From Pseudobdellovibrionaceae bacterium (GTDB lineage Bacteria; Bdellovibrionota; Bdellovibrionia; Bdellovibrionales; JAMPXM01), in the NCBI GenBank assembly GCA_947462815.1, contig CANHQR010000017.1:1-60515 (forward strand): a stretch of DNA of 60,515 bases, read 5' to 3'. Each line of letters starts with the position of its first letter. The first letter of the stretch is position 1. Below are positions 23,547 through 31,650 of this stretch, piece after piece. The translations under genes were made by a program, and so were the position numbers. A model generated the notes under the pieces. That model made no database searches. It saw nothing but the letters and a program-made list of their open reading frames with translations, and had not been told where the DNA came from.

Positions 23547-24782
23547 ATGTTGATCTCTCGCTGCCCCCACACTCGAATCCACAAGCTGACCACACTCGCG
23601 GGTCTCGGGACGCTTGTGTTGGCCGCACTCACCGGCTGCAGCTCCGCGCCTCCGCGGGTTAAGCCGCCGGAAGGCTCACGCCCCGAAGCGGCGCTACCCA
23701 TCGACAGCACAGCACCCGGCTCGCGCCCCGTTGATCAATCGCAAATCGAAGCCGATCGCGCCGCTCTGATCTTCGACTTCGATGGCCGCTCCGCACCCGT
23801 CACCCGGCTGATCACGCCGGGCGAAGCACGTCGCCCTCTCTATGTCGGACCTCGCCTCATCGCCTACTCGGTGAAACCCTTTGGCGCCTCGCGCTTTCAA
23901 GTGCATGCCGTGGACCTCGATAGCAAAATAGAAAAACGCCTGAGCTTTGATGCCGGCGATGCCGAACCGCTTGCCGTGATGCCGGGCCTTCGCCTCGTCT
24001 ATCGCACGAATAGCGAGGCCACTAAATCTCCGCAAGCCATCAGCGAAGCCCTCAAAAGAAAGTTCCGCAATCTTGAGGGCGCCGCTCCCGCTCTCTGGCA
24101 TCTTCGACTCGGCAAAAACTCCTTCGCGTCGGTTCGCTTCGATGACTTTGGAACCGAAGAGGGAGCCGCACATGTCGCGGCCCACGCGGATCTCGGTGGC
24201 CAACTCGCGCTCGTGCTCGAAAGACCGCTCGCCACCGAACCGAACGCGCGAGCACGCGAGAACATCACGCGCTACCGACTCGGCAAAAAGGGTGAGCTGC
24301 AAAGAGTCGGCACACTTCGCGTCGCGCGCCCAAGCGGTGTCGCCGCGGATCGGCCCGTCGAATGGATGCTCGTTTCACCACTCGGAGAACAAGTCCTTTG
24401 GTCCAATGGTGCGGAGCTGTGGTGGACCGACGCCAATGGCGAAAAGCCCATGGCTTGGGTAGCCACCAACGTGCCTTTCTTTCAGTCCGCCACTTTTCAT
24501 CCGCGCGGCGACTGGCTGATCGGCTCGGGCCTCGGCACCGACGGCCACCTCAATCTCTTCGCTGTGCACATCAGCGGACGCTGTCTGCGCGAGCTCACCC
24601 GCCTGATCGGCAACGAAGTCCATCCGCAAATTTCTCCAGACGGTCGTCACTTGCTCTTCGTCCAACGCGAGGGCGAGCGCACCGAAATTTTAATGGCTCA
24701 ATTGAATATTCAAAATGCTGTGTGCGAGGCCGCCGCAACGCCGCCTCCCACTCCAACGCCGTCGAGTTCGCCTCGGCCCTGA
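23547..24782 (+). CDS. Lipoprotein with TolB-like beta-propeller
   Basis: 411 residues. A signal peptide ends in the lipobox LTGC, with the lipidated Cys at residue 31. A Pro/Ser-rich spacer follows. The rest has WD40/TolB-like blades, most clearly EVHPQISPDGRHLLFVQREGERTEILM near the C-terminus and ATFHPRGDWLIGSGLGTDGHLNLFAVH before it. The tail is a Pro/Thr/Ser run. Periplasmic propellers of this type usually scaffold envelope proteins; no tol/pal genes are adjacent. It starts 40 bp after mutY on the same strand. Confidence 0.8.
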   Translation: MLISRCPHTRIHKLTTLAGLGTLVLAALTGCSSAPPRVKPPEGSRPEAALPIDSTAPGSRPVDQSQIEADRAALIFDFDGRSAPVTRLITPGEARRPLYVGPRLIAYSVKPFGASRFQVHAVDLDSKIEKRLSFDAGDAEPLAVMPGLRLVYRTNSEATKSPQAISEALKRKFRNLEGAAPALWHLRLGKNSFASVRFDDFGTEEGAAHVAAHADLGGQLALVLERPLATEPNARARENITRYRLGKKGELQRVGTLRVARPSGVAADRPVEWMLVSPLGEQVLWSNGAELWWTDANGEKPMAWVATNVPFFQSATFHPRGDWLIGSGLGTDGHLNLFAVHISGRCLRELTRLIGNEVHPQISPDGRHLLFVQREGERTEILMAQLNIQNAVCEAAATPPPTPTPSSSPRP

Positions 24783-24909
24783 CCCGAGTCCGCAACTGCT
24801 GCGTGACTCAGCAAGTCTCTTGAAACACACGAATGTCACTGGACACGGCCGCCGTTTAAGATAATTTAAGAATCAGATTCCGAGGACTCGCCCATCAAGG
24901 AGGACAGGC

Positions 24910-25533
24910 GTGACCGATCACTTCGCAGCATTCCGTCAAGCCACAGCTCATCCTGGCCGCGCGTTGAAATCTCGAGCTCCTCATTGGGGGCTCTTGATCG
25001 CTTTCGCCCTCACGAGCGCCGCTCTCCTCCCCCCGATCTCTCTGCACGCGGCCCCTCACCCGGCGACCTCCTCCTCGCAACTCGTCGCTCCCAAGCTCGG
25101 CATGTTCAGATCTCCCGATGGCTTTCGCCTGCATGCGGGTGAGTCGGGCTGGCTGCAAACGCCGCCACCGGCGGGTAACTCCACCATCCTCACCGTGTAT
25201 CGCAGCCCCAAGCCCGAATCGCGCGCCTCGCTCACGGTGCGCGTCGATCGCCTCGCGCGCGAAGTCACCGCCGAGCGCTACGTCCAACGCTGGCTCAAAG
25301 ATTACCCGCGCTTTGGCTTCGATGTGCTTGGCACCCAGGCCTTCACGCAGAACGGTCTCAAAGCTCAAGTCATTGATCTCATCAATCGCGACTCCAAAAT
25401 GCAGCTTCGCCAAATCGTGTTTGTGAACGAGTCGCAAAAGCGCGCGGCCATTCTCACTTGCCGCGATCTCACCGACCAGTTCGCCGACTCGCTCAAGCGC
25501 TGCAACTCCATCATCAAATCTTTCGAGTGGTGA
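24910..25533 (+). CDS. Periplasmic protein of unknown function
   Basis: 207 residues from GTG 24910, with AAGGAGG 6 nt upstream. A long N-region and hydrophobic segment (WGLLIAFALTSAALLPPISLHA) form a signal peptide cleaved near residue 47. The mature domain begins FRSPDGFRLHAGESGWLQTPP and continues with alternating strands and helices (TILTVYRSPKPES, ASLTVRVDRL, KAQVIDLINRDSKMQLRQIVFVNESQKRAAILTC). This resembles small PsbP/DUF1795-like folds, but I cannot assign it firmly. A hairpin straddles its stop codon. Confidence 0.75.
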   Translation: MTDHFAAFRQATAHPGRALKSRAPHWGLLIAFALTSAALLPPISLHAAPHPATSSSQLVAPKLGMFRSPDGFRLHAGESGWLQTPPPAGNSTILTVYRSPKPESRASLTVRVDRLAREVTAERYVQRWLKDYPRFGFDVLGTQAFTQNGLKAQVIDLINRDSKMQLRQIVFVNESQKRAAILTCRDLTDQFADSLKRCNSIIKSFEW

Positions 25534-25545
25534 AGGCCTTCACCA
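25528..25545 (+). terminator. Hairpin across the stop codon
   Basis: TGGTGAAGG (25528-25536) and CCTTCACCA (25537-25545) form an 18-bp perfect palindrome that includes the TGA stop at 25531-25533. As RNA it would fold as a 7-bp stem with a GGCC loop, followed by GATCTTAAT. It is a candidate terminator or mRNA end. Confidence 0.4.
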
Positions 25546-25657
25546 GATCTTAATGTTGAGCCCACGGGGTGCCGATCGCTCGTGGGCTTCGCTCTCGATC
25601 ATCAACGCTGCCCTGCGTTTTGAACTTGCGCGCCGAAGCTGCCAGATCAATTGCTTT

Positions 25658-26437
25658 ATGAATTCAACGGAACTTGAAATCTCGAAGGTCGACTCCGGCA
25701 CTCCTCTCGAAGATTGGCCGATCGTTGAAAGCCGCCTCAGCCCAGATCAACTCGCCAAGCGCAGCCTCGATGTCGGCTGTGGCCCGCACAAGCTCGAGGA
25801 CTCAGTCGGCATCGATATTCGCAAACTCCCCGGTGTGGATGTCGTCGCCAACCTCGATCGACATCCGTGGCCGCTTCCGGAATCGCACTTCAAGTTCATC
25901 CGCTGCCAACATGTGATCGAACATTTAAGCGACTTGTTTGGACTTGCGCGAGAAATGTACCGCGTCTCTGCCGCGCATTCGGTGATCGAGTTCAAAACTC
26001 CACATTACTCTTCTTACGCGAGCTGGGGCGATCCCACTCATCGCTGGCATTTTGCCTTGGGGAGCATTCCGCAACTTTTCGAAATGGCGGTTGGGCCTCA
26101 GGCCTATCGCGTGCGTCGCTTGGAACTGAAGTTCACTGGCTCGGTCTTGGATGTTTTCGGGTGGCTGATCTACAAGCTCTCCCAAAAAACCTACGAGAAA
26201 CACTTTGCGTGGATCTTCCCGGCCAACGAGATTATCTGCGAAATTGAAATTCTGAAGTTAGCGAAGCCAGAGCCCCTGGCAGCAGGCCAAGAGCTCCGTC
26301 ACATCGAAACAGCACCGGGCGCTGATCAGCCGCCGATCAGGCGCTTAAAGAAGCCCGCAACTTTTTTGCCAATGCCATCGTTCTTCGCGGGCATTGGATT
26401 CGGCGGCGGAATCTTCTTGCGATCACCACCACCGTGA
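25658..26437 (+). CDS. SAM-dependent methyltransferase
   Basis: 259 residues from ATG 25658. Motif I is SLDVGCGPHKLEDSVGIDI, followed by VDVVANLDRHPWPLPESHFKFIRCQHVIEHL (motif II/III region of class I type-11 methyltransferases) and REMYRVSAAHSVIEF. The substrate is unknown. The last about 37 residues (GADQPPIRRLKKPATFLPMPSFF...) are encoded by DNA that on the other strand is the end of the DEAD-box helicase gene, so they are probably a non-conserved run-on extension. Confidence 0.85.
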   Translation: MNSTELEISKVDSGTPLEDWPIVESRLSPDQLAKRSLDVGCGPHKLEDSVGIDIRKLPGVDVVANLDRHPWPLPESHFKFIRCQHVIEHLSDLFGLAREMYRVSAAHSVIEFKTPHYSSYASWGDPTHRWHFALGSIPQLFEMAVGPQAYRVRRLELKFTGSVLDVFGWLIYKLSQKTYEKHFAWIFPANEIICEIEILKLAKPEPLAAGQELRHIETAPGADQPPIRRLKKPATFLPMPSFFAGIGFGGGIFLRSPPP

Positions 26438-28194
26438 CCTCGCTTGCCACCAGGACCCTCGTGACGCTTGCCTTGCGTTTCGGATCGACGCCCTTCATGA
26501 CGACGCCCCGATCCAGTCCCTGGACCCGTCTGACCAGCATTGCGATCGCGATCTCGTCCGCGTCCTTGGCCCTGCGAGCCCTGACCAGGTCGACGACCTT
26601 CGTGACGATTTTCATATCGACGAGGTCCGCCCGCCGACGGTCCCTGTCCTGAGCCCACCGGTGTCGGTCCATTCGCGGCCGCTGGGGCATTTGGATCTCG
26701 CGGCGCGTGCTCACGCTGCGGTCGCTGACCGTCTCGTTGGTGGTCTCTCTGATGGTCTTTCTGATGGTCTCGTTGGCCTGCACGCGGACCATCACGGCGT
26801 CCGCCATCGCGTCCACCACCGCGCGGTCCTCCGTCTCGACGACCGCCATCGCGACCGCCGCCACGGCGTGCTCCGTCGCGCCGGCCCTCGCCGCCTTCAC
26901 GTCCACGACGCGGCTCCTCGCCGCGAAACTCGCGCGAAAAATCTTTGCTGCCGCGATCCGAAGACATGGCTTTGAACTCTTTTGGAATCTGAGCGTCGTC
27001 GAGGAAATCCGTATCCACTTTGTGCTTCAAGTAGCCTTCCACACGAGCCAAAGCATCCACGTCGCGATCGCTCACCAATGAATAGGCGATGCCATTAGCT
27101 CCCGCACGACCCGTTCGACCGATGCGATGCACGTAGTTTTCTGGATCATCGGGCAACTCGAAGTTCACCACCATGTCGACGCCCTTGATGTCGAGGCCTC
27201 GGGCCGCCACATCCGTCGCCACAAGAATGTTCTTGTCGCTATCGCCTTTGAATTGCTCCATCACGCGATTGCGCTGCGATTGCGTGAGCAAAGAGGAGAT
27301 CCCCACCGCCGGCAAATCATTGTCGTTCAAAAACTGCGTGATGCGCGGCACGTTCATCTTGAAGTTCGAAAAGACGATGGCTTGGCGGGGGTTGTGCTTT
27401 CGCAAAAGCGCCAATAGAAACGCACCCTTTTCGTCTTGGCCGAGGTGAATGATTTTATCGACGACGTTCTCAGCTTTGGCCTGGTCGCGCGAAACGTTGA
27501 ACTCCACCGGCATCGCGCCGAACTGGTAGGCGGTGTTCAGCACATCCAGGTTCAAGGTCGCCGAGAACACCATGAACTGGCGATCCTTTGGGATGCGCGT
27601 GAGGATGTACTTCATGTCGTCTTTGAAGCCCATATCGAACATGCGATCGGCTTCGTCGAACACGATGCCCCGCACCTGTTTCAAGTCGACGACATTGTCT
27701 TTGTACAGATCGAGCAAGCGCCCGGGGGTCGCGATCACGAACTCGACTCCACCGCGCAAACCTTCCTTCTGCTTATCGTAACCGACGCCACCGTAGACCG
27801 ATACGGCGCGCAGGCCCGACTCGCCACCAAATTTCAACACGTTCTCATAGACTTGTTCGGCGAGCTCGCGCGTCGGCACCAGCACCAGAATGAAATTCAT
27901 CGCCACCCAATCCGGGAAGCGACGCGCACGCACCAGCTCGAGCTCTTCGGCGCTCAAGCCCTCTTCTTTTTGTCGAGATCGCAAAATGCGCTCCATGATC
28001 GGCAACACGAAAGCGGCCGTTTTACCCGTGCCCGTTTGCGCGAGTCCTGCGACGTCTTTGCCCTCCATGATGGACGGCATCGCCGTTTTTTGAATCGGCG
28101 TGGGTTCAGCGAAGCCGAGCTTATCGACGGCGGCCTGAAGTTGGGGATGGAGCTGGAGGTCTTTGAAACTTTGGATCGGTGAATCGGAACTCAT
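26326..28194 (-). CDS. DEAD-box RNA helicase (RhlE-like) with a long basic Gly/Arg/Asp/His tail
   Basis: 622 residues from ATG 28194, with a GAGG ribosome binding site; the frame continues upstream without family sequence. The motifs are complete: Q motif (FAEPTPIQKTAMP), AQTGTGKT, PTRELAEQ, TPGRLLD, DEAD (VFDEADRMFD), SAT (VFSAT), ARGLDIKGVDMV and HRIGRTGRAG. From about residue 400 the tail is low complexity, with RRDGG/RGGGRDGGRRDG runs and a DHQ(R/K) heptad, ending in KKIPPPNPMPAKNDGIGKKVAGFFKRLIGG-like sequence. Such tails bind RNA and can drive condensates. Probable role: cold or ribosome-assembly RNA remodelling. Confidence 0.95.
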   Translation of the reverse strand: MSSDSPIQSFKDLQLHPQLQAAVDKLGFAEPTPIQKTAMPSIMEGKDVAGLAQTGTGKTAAFVLPIMERILRSRQKEEGLSAEELELVRARRFPDWVAMNFILVLVPTRELAEQVYENVLKFGGESGLRAVSVYGGVGYDKQKEGLRGGVEFVIATPGRLLDLYKDNVVDLKQVRGIVFDEADRMFDMGFKDDMKYILTRIPKDRQFMVFSATLNLDVLNTAYQFGAMPVEFNVSRDQAKAENVVDKIIHLGQDEKGAFLLALLRKHNPRQAIVFSNFKMNVPRITQFLNDNDLPAVGISSLLTQSQRNRVMEQFKGDSDKNILVATDVAARGLDIKGVDMVVNFELPDDPENYVHRIGRTGRAGANGIAYSLVSDRDVDALARVEGYLKHKVDTDFLDDAQIPKEFKAMSSDRGSKDFSREFRGEEPRRGREGGEGRRDGARRGGGRDGGRRDGGPRGGGRDGGRRDGPRAGQRDHQKDHQRDHQRDGQRPQREHAPRDPNAPAAANGPTPVGSGQGPSAGGPRRYENRHEGRRPGQGSQGQGRGRDRDRNAGQTGPGTGSGRRHEGRRSETQGKRHEGPGGKRGHGGGDRKKIPPPNPMPAKNDGIGKKVAGFFKRLIGG

Positions 28195-28548
28195 GAAGGG
28201 CCTCGGAAAAAGAAAAAGGAGCGTCCGTGCACAGCAAGTCTTTGCGCTCGATCTCAACTTGGCAGTTTTGCATCATGGCGCCGGCGTTCAATCGGCGGGC
28301 GCGAGGGGTCGACAGCAAACGCCCGAGCTGACGTCGCCGCGGCGACGCAAAACACTTCGACCAGAAGTCGGGCTGAGTGTGCTGAAGAACAAGTGACTGC
28401 GTTAAGATGGGCATTTTGGGTCTGGCTGGGGCCTGAACTCAGGCCTGTGACGCTGACAGTTAAACACGCGCCGCAAGAAGAATCTCCTGCGACTTCTTCC
28501 AGCTTAAGCGAGGCCGGAGGGAGAGTCAAAACGCCCTGGTCCATGAAA
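28195..28548. other. Intergenic region upstream of the helicase
   Basis: About 350 bp with no supportable gene. It probably holds the helicase promoter. Frames here on both strands lack a start context and any family sequence. The 28549-28717 inverted-repeat element follows. Confidence 0.4.
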
Positions 28549-28717
28549 CTGGTCTCGTTGAGTGTTGCGGGCTCAGCGAGGGACGCCGCTTCCCTCTACG
28601 ATGGCGACTCAACCCAGATATGCTCCAAAAATGAGCACCCCATAAAAGAGCATTTATTTGGTGATATTCGACACTTGGATCGAAACGCCGAGCTTTCGCA
28701 ACACTCAATGAGACCAG
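28549..28717. repeat. 169-bp element bounded by 21-bp inverted repeats
   Basis: The 21 bases at 28549-28569 are the reverse complement of 28697-28717 with one mismatch. The pairing extends imperfectly inward (GCTCAGCG against GCTCGGCG). Inside are further hairpins: GAGGGA/TCCCTC (28578-28583/28591-28596) and AAATG/CATTT around 28630-28660. No open frame of note lies inside. The right arm overlaps the last codons of the alpha/beta hydrolase gene. It could be a MITE-like relic or a structured RNA/terminator shared by the flanking genes. Confidence 0.7.
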
Positions 28718-29562
28718 AAGCTTGTGAGCTCCGCGAGAAACGCTTCCGGCGCCTCCGCGTGCAGCCAGTGCCCCACCCCTGGAATCTCGACCGCATGGAT
28801 CAATCCCGGTCGGCGGGCCGCGATGCGCTCAAACTGCTCGCGAGGCAGGTCGCGGCTGAGCTCGCCCCTCAACCAAAGCGTTGGACAGCGAAGTTTGTCG
28901 ACCAGATCCCAGCGATCTCGATCGCGTCCGGCCTTGAGAGCCGCGCGCAGGCCGACCGCATCAAATCGCCAGGTCGCTGAGCCATCCTCAAGCTCGGTGA
29001 TGTTGGAGTAGAGCCAAGGTGCCAACATGGGCGAGGCCCCCGGGAACTCGCGCTGAAAGCTCTGGTCGAACCAAGCTTTGGCCGCCGCTTTGTCCGCAAA
29101 AGGCACGGGCACGCGATCGAGGATTCGTTGCGCGATTGAGCCCCCGGCGACCTCGATCATTTCGGGACCAATGTCGACGATCACGAGGCGCTCCACGCGC
29201 TGCGGATAGATTGCAGCGAAAGCGAGCGCCACGCGCCCCCCCATCGAGTGTCCCACAAGACGAATCTGCGACCAGCCCAAGTCGTCGATCAGCAAACGCA
29301 AATCATCCGCCATGCGCTCCGGCGTGTAGGCATCGGGATCAGCGGCCAGATCGGCGTGAAAGCTGCGCCCATGGCCACGTTGGTCGAAGGCGAGCACACG
29401 ATGCGTGGCCTCGAACTCGCGAGCGATGCGCCGAAAATTGAGCGCATAGCCCATGACCCCATGAAGAAAGACAATTGCGGGAGGTCCGGGCTCGCCCCGA
29501 TGCGGCTCACGGCCTGTCAACAAGGTAAAGAACTGCGATGGGGTGGGTGAAGATTTCGACAT
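28705..29562 (-). CDS. Alpha/beta-fold hydrolase
   Basis: 285 residues. Motifs: IVFLHGVMGYALNFR (oxyanion HG), LAFDQRGHGRSFHA, the nucleophile elbow VGHSMGGRVALAF, LVIVDIGPE, and the catalytic His in IPGVGHWLHAEAPEAFL. The pattern (HSMGG, VDIGP, VPFADKAAAKAW...) is close to the YbfF/epoxide-hydrolase-like esterases. The substrate is unknown. Its last codons lie in the right arm of the inverted-repeat element. It is divergent from pcnB, and the two starts overlap the same short region. Confidence 0.9.
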   Translation of the reverse strand: MSKSSPTPSQFFTLLTGREPHRGEPGPPAIVFLHGVMGYALNFRRIAREFEATHRVLAFDQRGHGRSFHADLAADPDAYTPERMADDLRLLIDDLGWSQIRLVGHSMGGRVALAFAAIYPQRVERLVIVDIGPEMIEVAGGSIAQRILDRVPVPFADKAAAKAWFDQSFQREFPGASPMLAPWLYSNITELEDGSATWRFDAVGLRAALKAGRDRDRWDLVDKLRCPTLWLRGELSRDLPREQFERIAARRPGLIHAVEIPGVGHWLHAEAPEAFLAELTSFWSH

Positions 29563-29643
29563 ACCGGCCGCCTCGGCAGAAGTTCTAGGCTCGGCGTTTC
29601 GGGCGCAGGATCAGGCCGAGCAGCGCGGTCCATCAGGCCTTTG

Positions 29644-29671
29644 TTGCGCCTGTGAACGATGCAGGTATACT
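29644..29671 (+). promoter_or_regulatory. Weak candidate promoter of pcnB
   Basis: TATACT (29666-29671) is a good -10 match, with a poor -35 TTGCGC (29644-29649) 16 bp upstream. The ATG chosen for pcnB is at 29681, so the transcript would have at most a few leader bases. No ribosome binding site is seen there, which agrees with leaderless translation but does not prove it. Confidence 0.3.
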
Positions 29672-29680
29672 GCCCAGCGA

Positions 29681-31201
29681 ATGTCCGACGCGCAAGCTTC
29701 GCCGACCGCTTCCAAAGCGACTGACGGCACCACTCATCTTCCGATTGATCCAACTCAGCCGCCAACTGGGACTCGAGACACAGCGAACTCCGCTTCAAGA
29801 GAGGTCAGCGTCGGCAACCCCTCATCCTCTGCTGTCGCCGCTCACCGCCCCGTTCTGCACGCCGATTGGATTGATCCGCACGCTTACGGCATCGTCAAAG
29901 CTTTGCAAAAGGCCGGACACGAAACCTACCTCGTGGGCGGCTGTGTGCGCGATCTCTTGATCGGCATGAATCCCAAAGACTTCGACATTGCGACGATGGC
30001 CCATCCGCCGCAAGTGAAGCGCATCATCCACATGGCCTTCATCATCGGCAAACGCTTTCGCCTCGTGCTCGTGAAGCGGGGCGATCAGCAATATGAAGTC
30101 GCGACTTTCCGCCGCGAGTTTGATCCGACCGAGTTTCCCGCCGATCAGTATCCCGACGGTCCACCCCCGGGCGATAACGTGTTCGGCACGCCCGAGGAAG
30201 ACGCTGTCCGCCGCGACTTCACCATCAACGCCTTGTTCTATGATCCGGTCCGCGAGCGCGTGATCGATTATGTCGGAGGCCAACGCGACATCGAGTCGCG
30301 CATTCTGCGTATGATCGGCGACCCCGATCGTCGCCTCGTTGAAGATCCGATCCGCATGCTTCGTGCACTCCGCTTGGCGCACAAAATTCGCTTCGCCTTG
30401 GATCCCGAACTCCGCGCCTCGATCACACGGAATGCGGCCTCCGTGATGCAAGGCGTACTGCCGCGCCGGCGCGAAGAATTGCTCAAGATCTTACGCCTCG
30501 AAGACCCTTTTGCCGCCTTGGTCGAGGCTCACGATTTGGGCTTACTTCGCCACGCTTTTCCTTCGCTGGACCGAATGTTCGAGACGCCCCGGCGCACCGA
30601 CATTTTCCGCGCGCTGTTTGAGCAGTTTTCCTTCAGCGTGATGGATGCCTCCAACACCACGCAACTCTTTGGCTGGCTTCTGTACGCGATGTTGGAGACT
30701 TGGAAGGAAGAAGTGCGCATCGAGTTGGGTGAAGGTGGCGAGGCCGCCGAATCTCAGGCGCGCTGGCCGAAGATCGACAACGAAGACTTCGCGCGCGTCA
30801 TGCGCGACGAGTTCGGCATGTACAAGTTTGAGCAGTCCGCCGTTGTTTCAGCGGTGCGGATGATCGGCTTACTCGAGCGATCCGCGGATTATCGCCGCAA
30901 GGGCGATCGTCGTCAGAACAATGTGGTTCGACGTGAAGGCTTCACTTTGGCGCTTCGCCTCGGGATCTGCGATCATCGACTTGCCGGCGAAGACATCGTT
31001 TTTTGGCTACAGATTGCCGAACGACTTCAGCCTGAGATCGAGGCCGCCGAGACTGAACGCCGTAATGAGAAGTCGTCGCGGCGGCGTCGGGGACGACGTA
31101 GCGGAAGCCGAGACGCCACTGGGAATCGGTCGGAAAACTCATCCGAAGACTCCGCCGATGATTCAACGGGGCCTGATGAGGATGAGAACGTCCCAAATTG
31201 A
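29681..31201 (+). CDS. pcnB: Poly(A) polymerase / CCA-adding-enzyme family nucleotidyltransferase
   Basis: 506 residues from ATG 29681. Class II nucleotidyltransferase motifs: YLVGGCVRDLLIG, PKDFDIAT (catalytic Asp pair), RRDFTINALFYDP and RLVEDPIRMLRALRLAHKIRF. The FRLVLVKRG and EVATFRREFDP segments favour PcnB-type poly(A) polymerase, which tags RNA for decay, but tRNA CCA-addition cannot be excluded. The first about 60 residues are low complexity. The tail is a basic run (SSRRRRGRRSGSR) followed by an acidic run (DSTGPDEDENVPN). The frame is open upstream to 29543, inside the hydrolase gene on the other strand. Confidence 0.9.
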   Translation: MSDAQASPTASKATDGTTHLPIDPTQPPTGTRDTANSASREVSVGNPSSSAVAAHRPVLHADWIDPHAYGIVKALQKAGHETYLVGGCVRDLLIGMNPKDFDIATMAHPPQVKRIIHMAFIIGKRFRLVLVKRGDQQYEVATFRREFDPTEFPADQYPDGPPPGDNVFGTPEEDAVRRDFTINALFYDPVRERVIDYVGGQRDIESRILRMIGDPDRRLVEDPIRMLRALRLAHKIRFALDPELRASITRNAASVMQGVLPRRREELLKILRLEDPFAALVEAHDLGLLRHAFPSLDRMFETPRRTDIFRALFEQFSFSVMDASNTTQLFGWLLYAMLETWKEEVRIELGEGGEAAESQARWPKIDNEDFARVMRDEFGMYKFEQSAVVSAVRMIGLLERSADYRRKGDRRQNNVVRREGFTLALRLGICDHRLAGEDIVFWLQIAERLQPEIEAAETERRNEKSSRRRRGRRSGSRDATGNRSENSSEDSADDSTGPDEDENVPN

Positions 31202-31345
31202 GGCAGTGTGAGACGCGGACAGTTGATGGATTCGAGCTTCTCGCCAACTGGGAGCATACTAAAGGGCAAGCTTGAGCGATTCGCGAAGCAGGTGTAAGAA
31301 CAAAGAGTTTTCGCGGCAATCCCAGAGCTGAATTGAGGAGAGTAA

Positions 31346-31588
31346 ATGAGCATCGGACCACTACAGGCCCTCATCATCGTCGCATTGATTCTGATTTTCT
31401 TTGGTCCCTCTCGCTTACCGGGCCTCGGTAAATCAGTGGGCGAAGCGATTCGCGGCTTCAAAAAGGGTATCAGCGGCGACGAAATCGATGTGACGGATTC
31501 AGCGAAGCCCGCCAACGAAAAGTTGAGCGCCCAGGCGAATGAGAGCGCCACGCAAAAGTCGACCCAGACTGAGAAAGATAAAGCCTAA
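31346..31588 (+). CDS. tatA: Twin-arginine translocase subunit TatA
   Basis: 80 residues. A short periplasmic N-terminus is followed by one membrane helix (LQALIIVALILIFFG), the hinge GPSRLPGLGKSVGEAIRGFKKG with the FGPxxLPxLG signature, and a polar Ser/Glu/Lys-rich tail. TatA forms the pore for folded Tat substrates. GAGGAG sits 7 nt before ATG 31346. tatB and tatC are not in the window. A weak promoter-like pair (TTGAGC at 31272, TAAGAA at 31295, 17-bp spacer) lies upstream. Confidence 0.95.
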   Translation: MSIGPLQALIIVALILIFFGPSRLPGLGKSVGEAIRGFKKGISGDEIDVTDSAKPANEKLSAQANESATQKSTQTEKDKA

Positions 31589-31650
31589 TCGCGACCGGCT
31601 AAACCCCTACCCCTGCATTCTGAGCCTCGAAATTGCTGTCGGATCGGGGT

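Noticed and set aside
27436-28182. 248-codon plus-strand frame opposite the helicase
   Set aside because: Antisense shadow of conserved DEAD-box motifs; no signals of its own.
28393-28980. 195-codon plus-strand frame
   Set aside because: It crosses the inverted-repeat element and runs antisense into the hydrolase gene; composition changes where it enters it.
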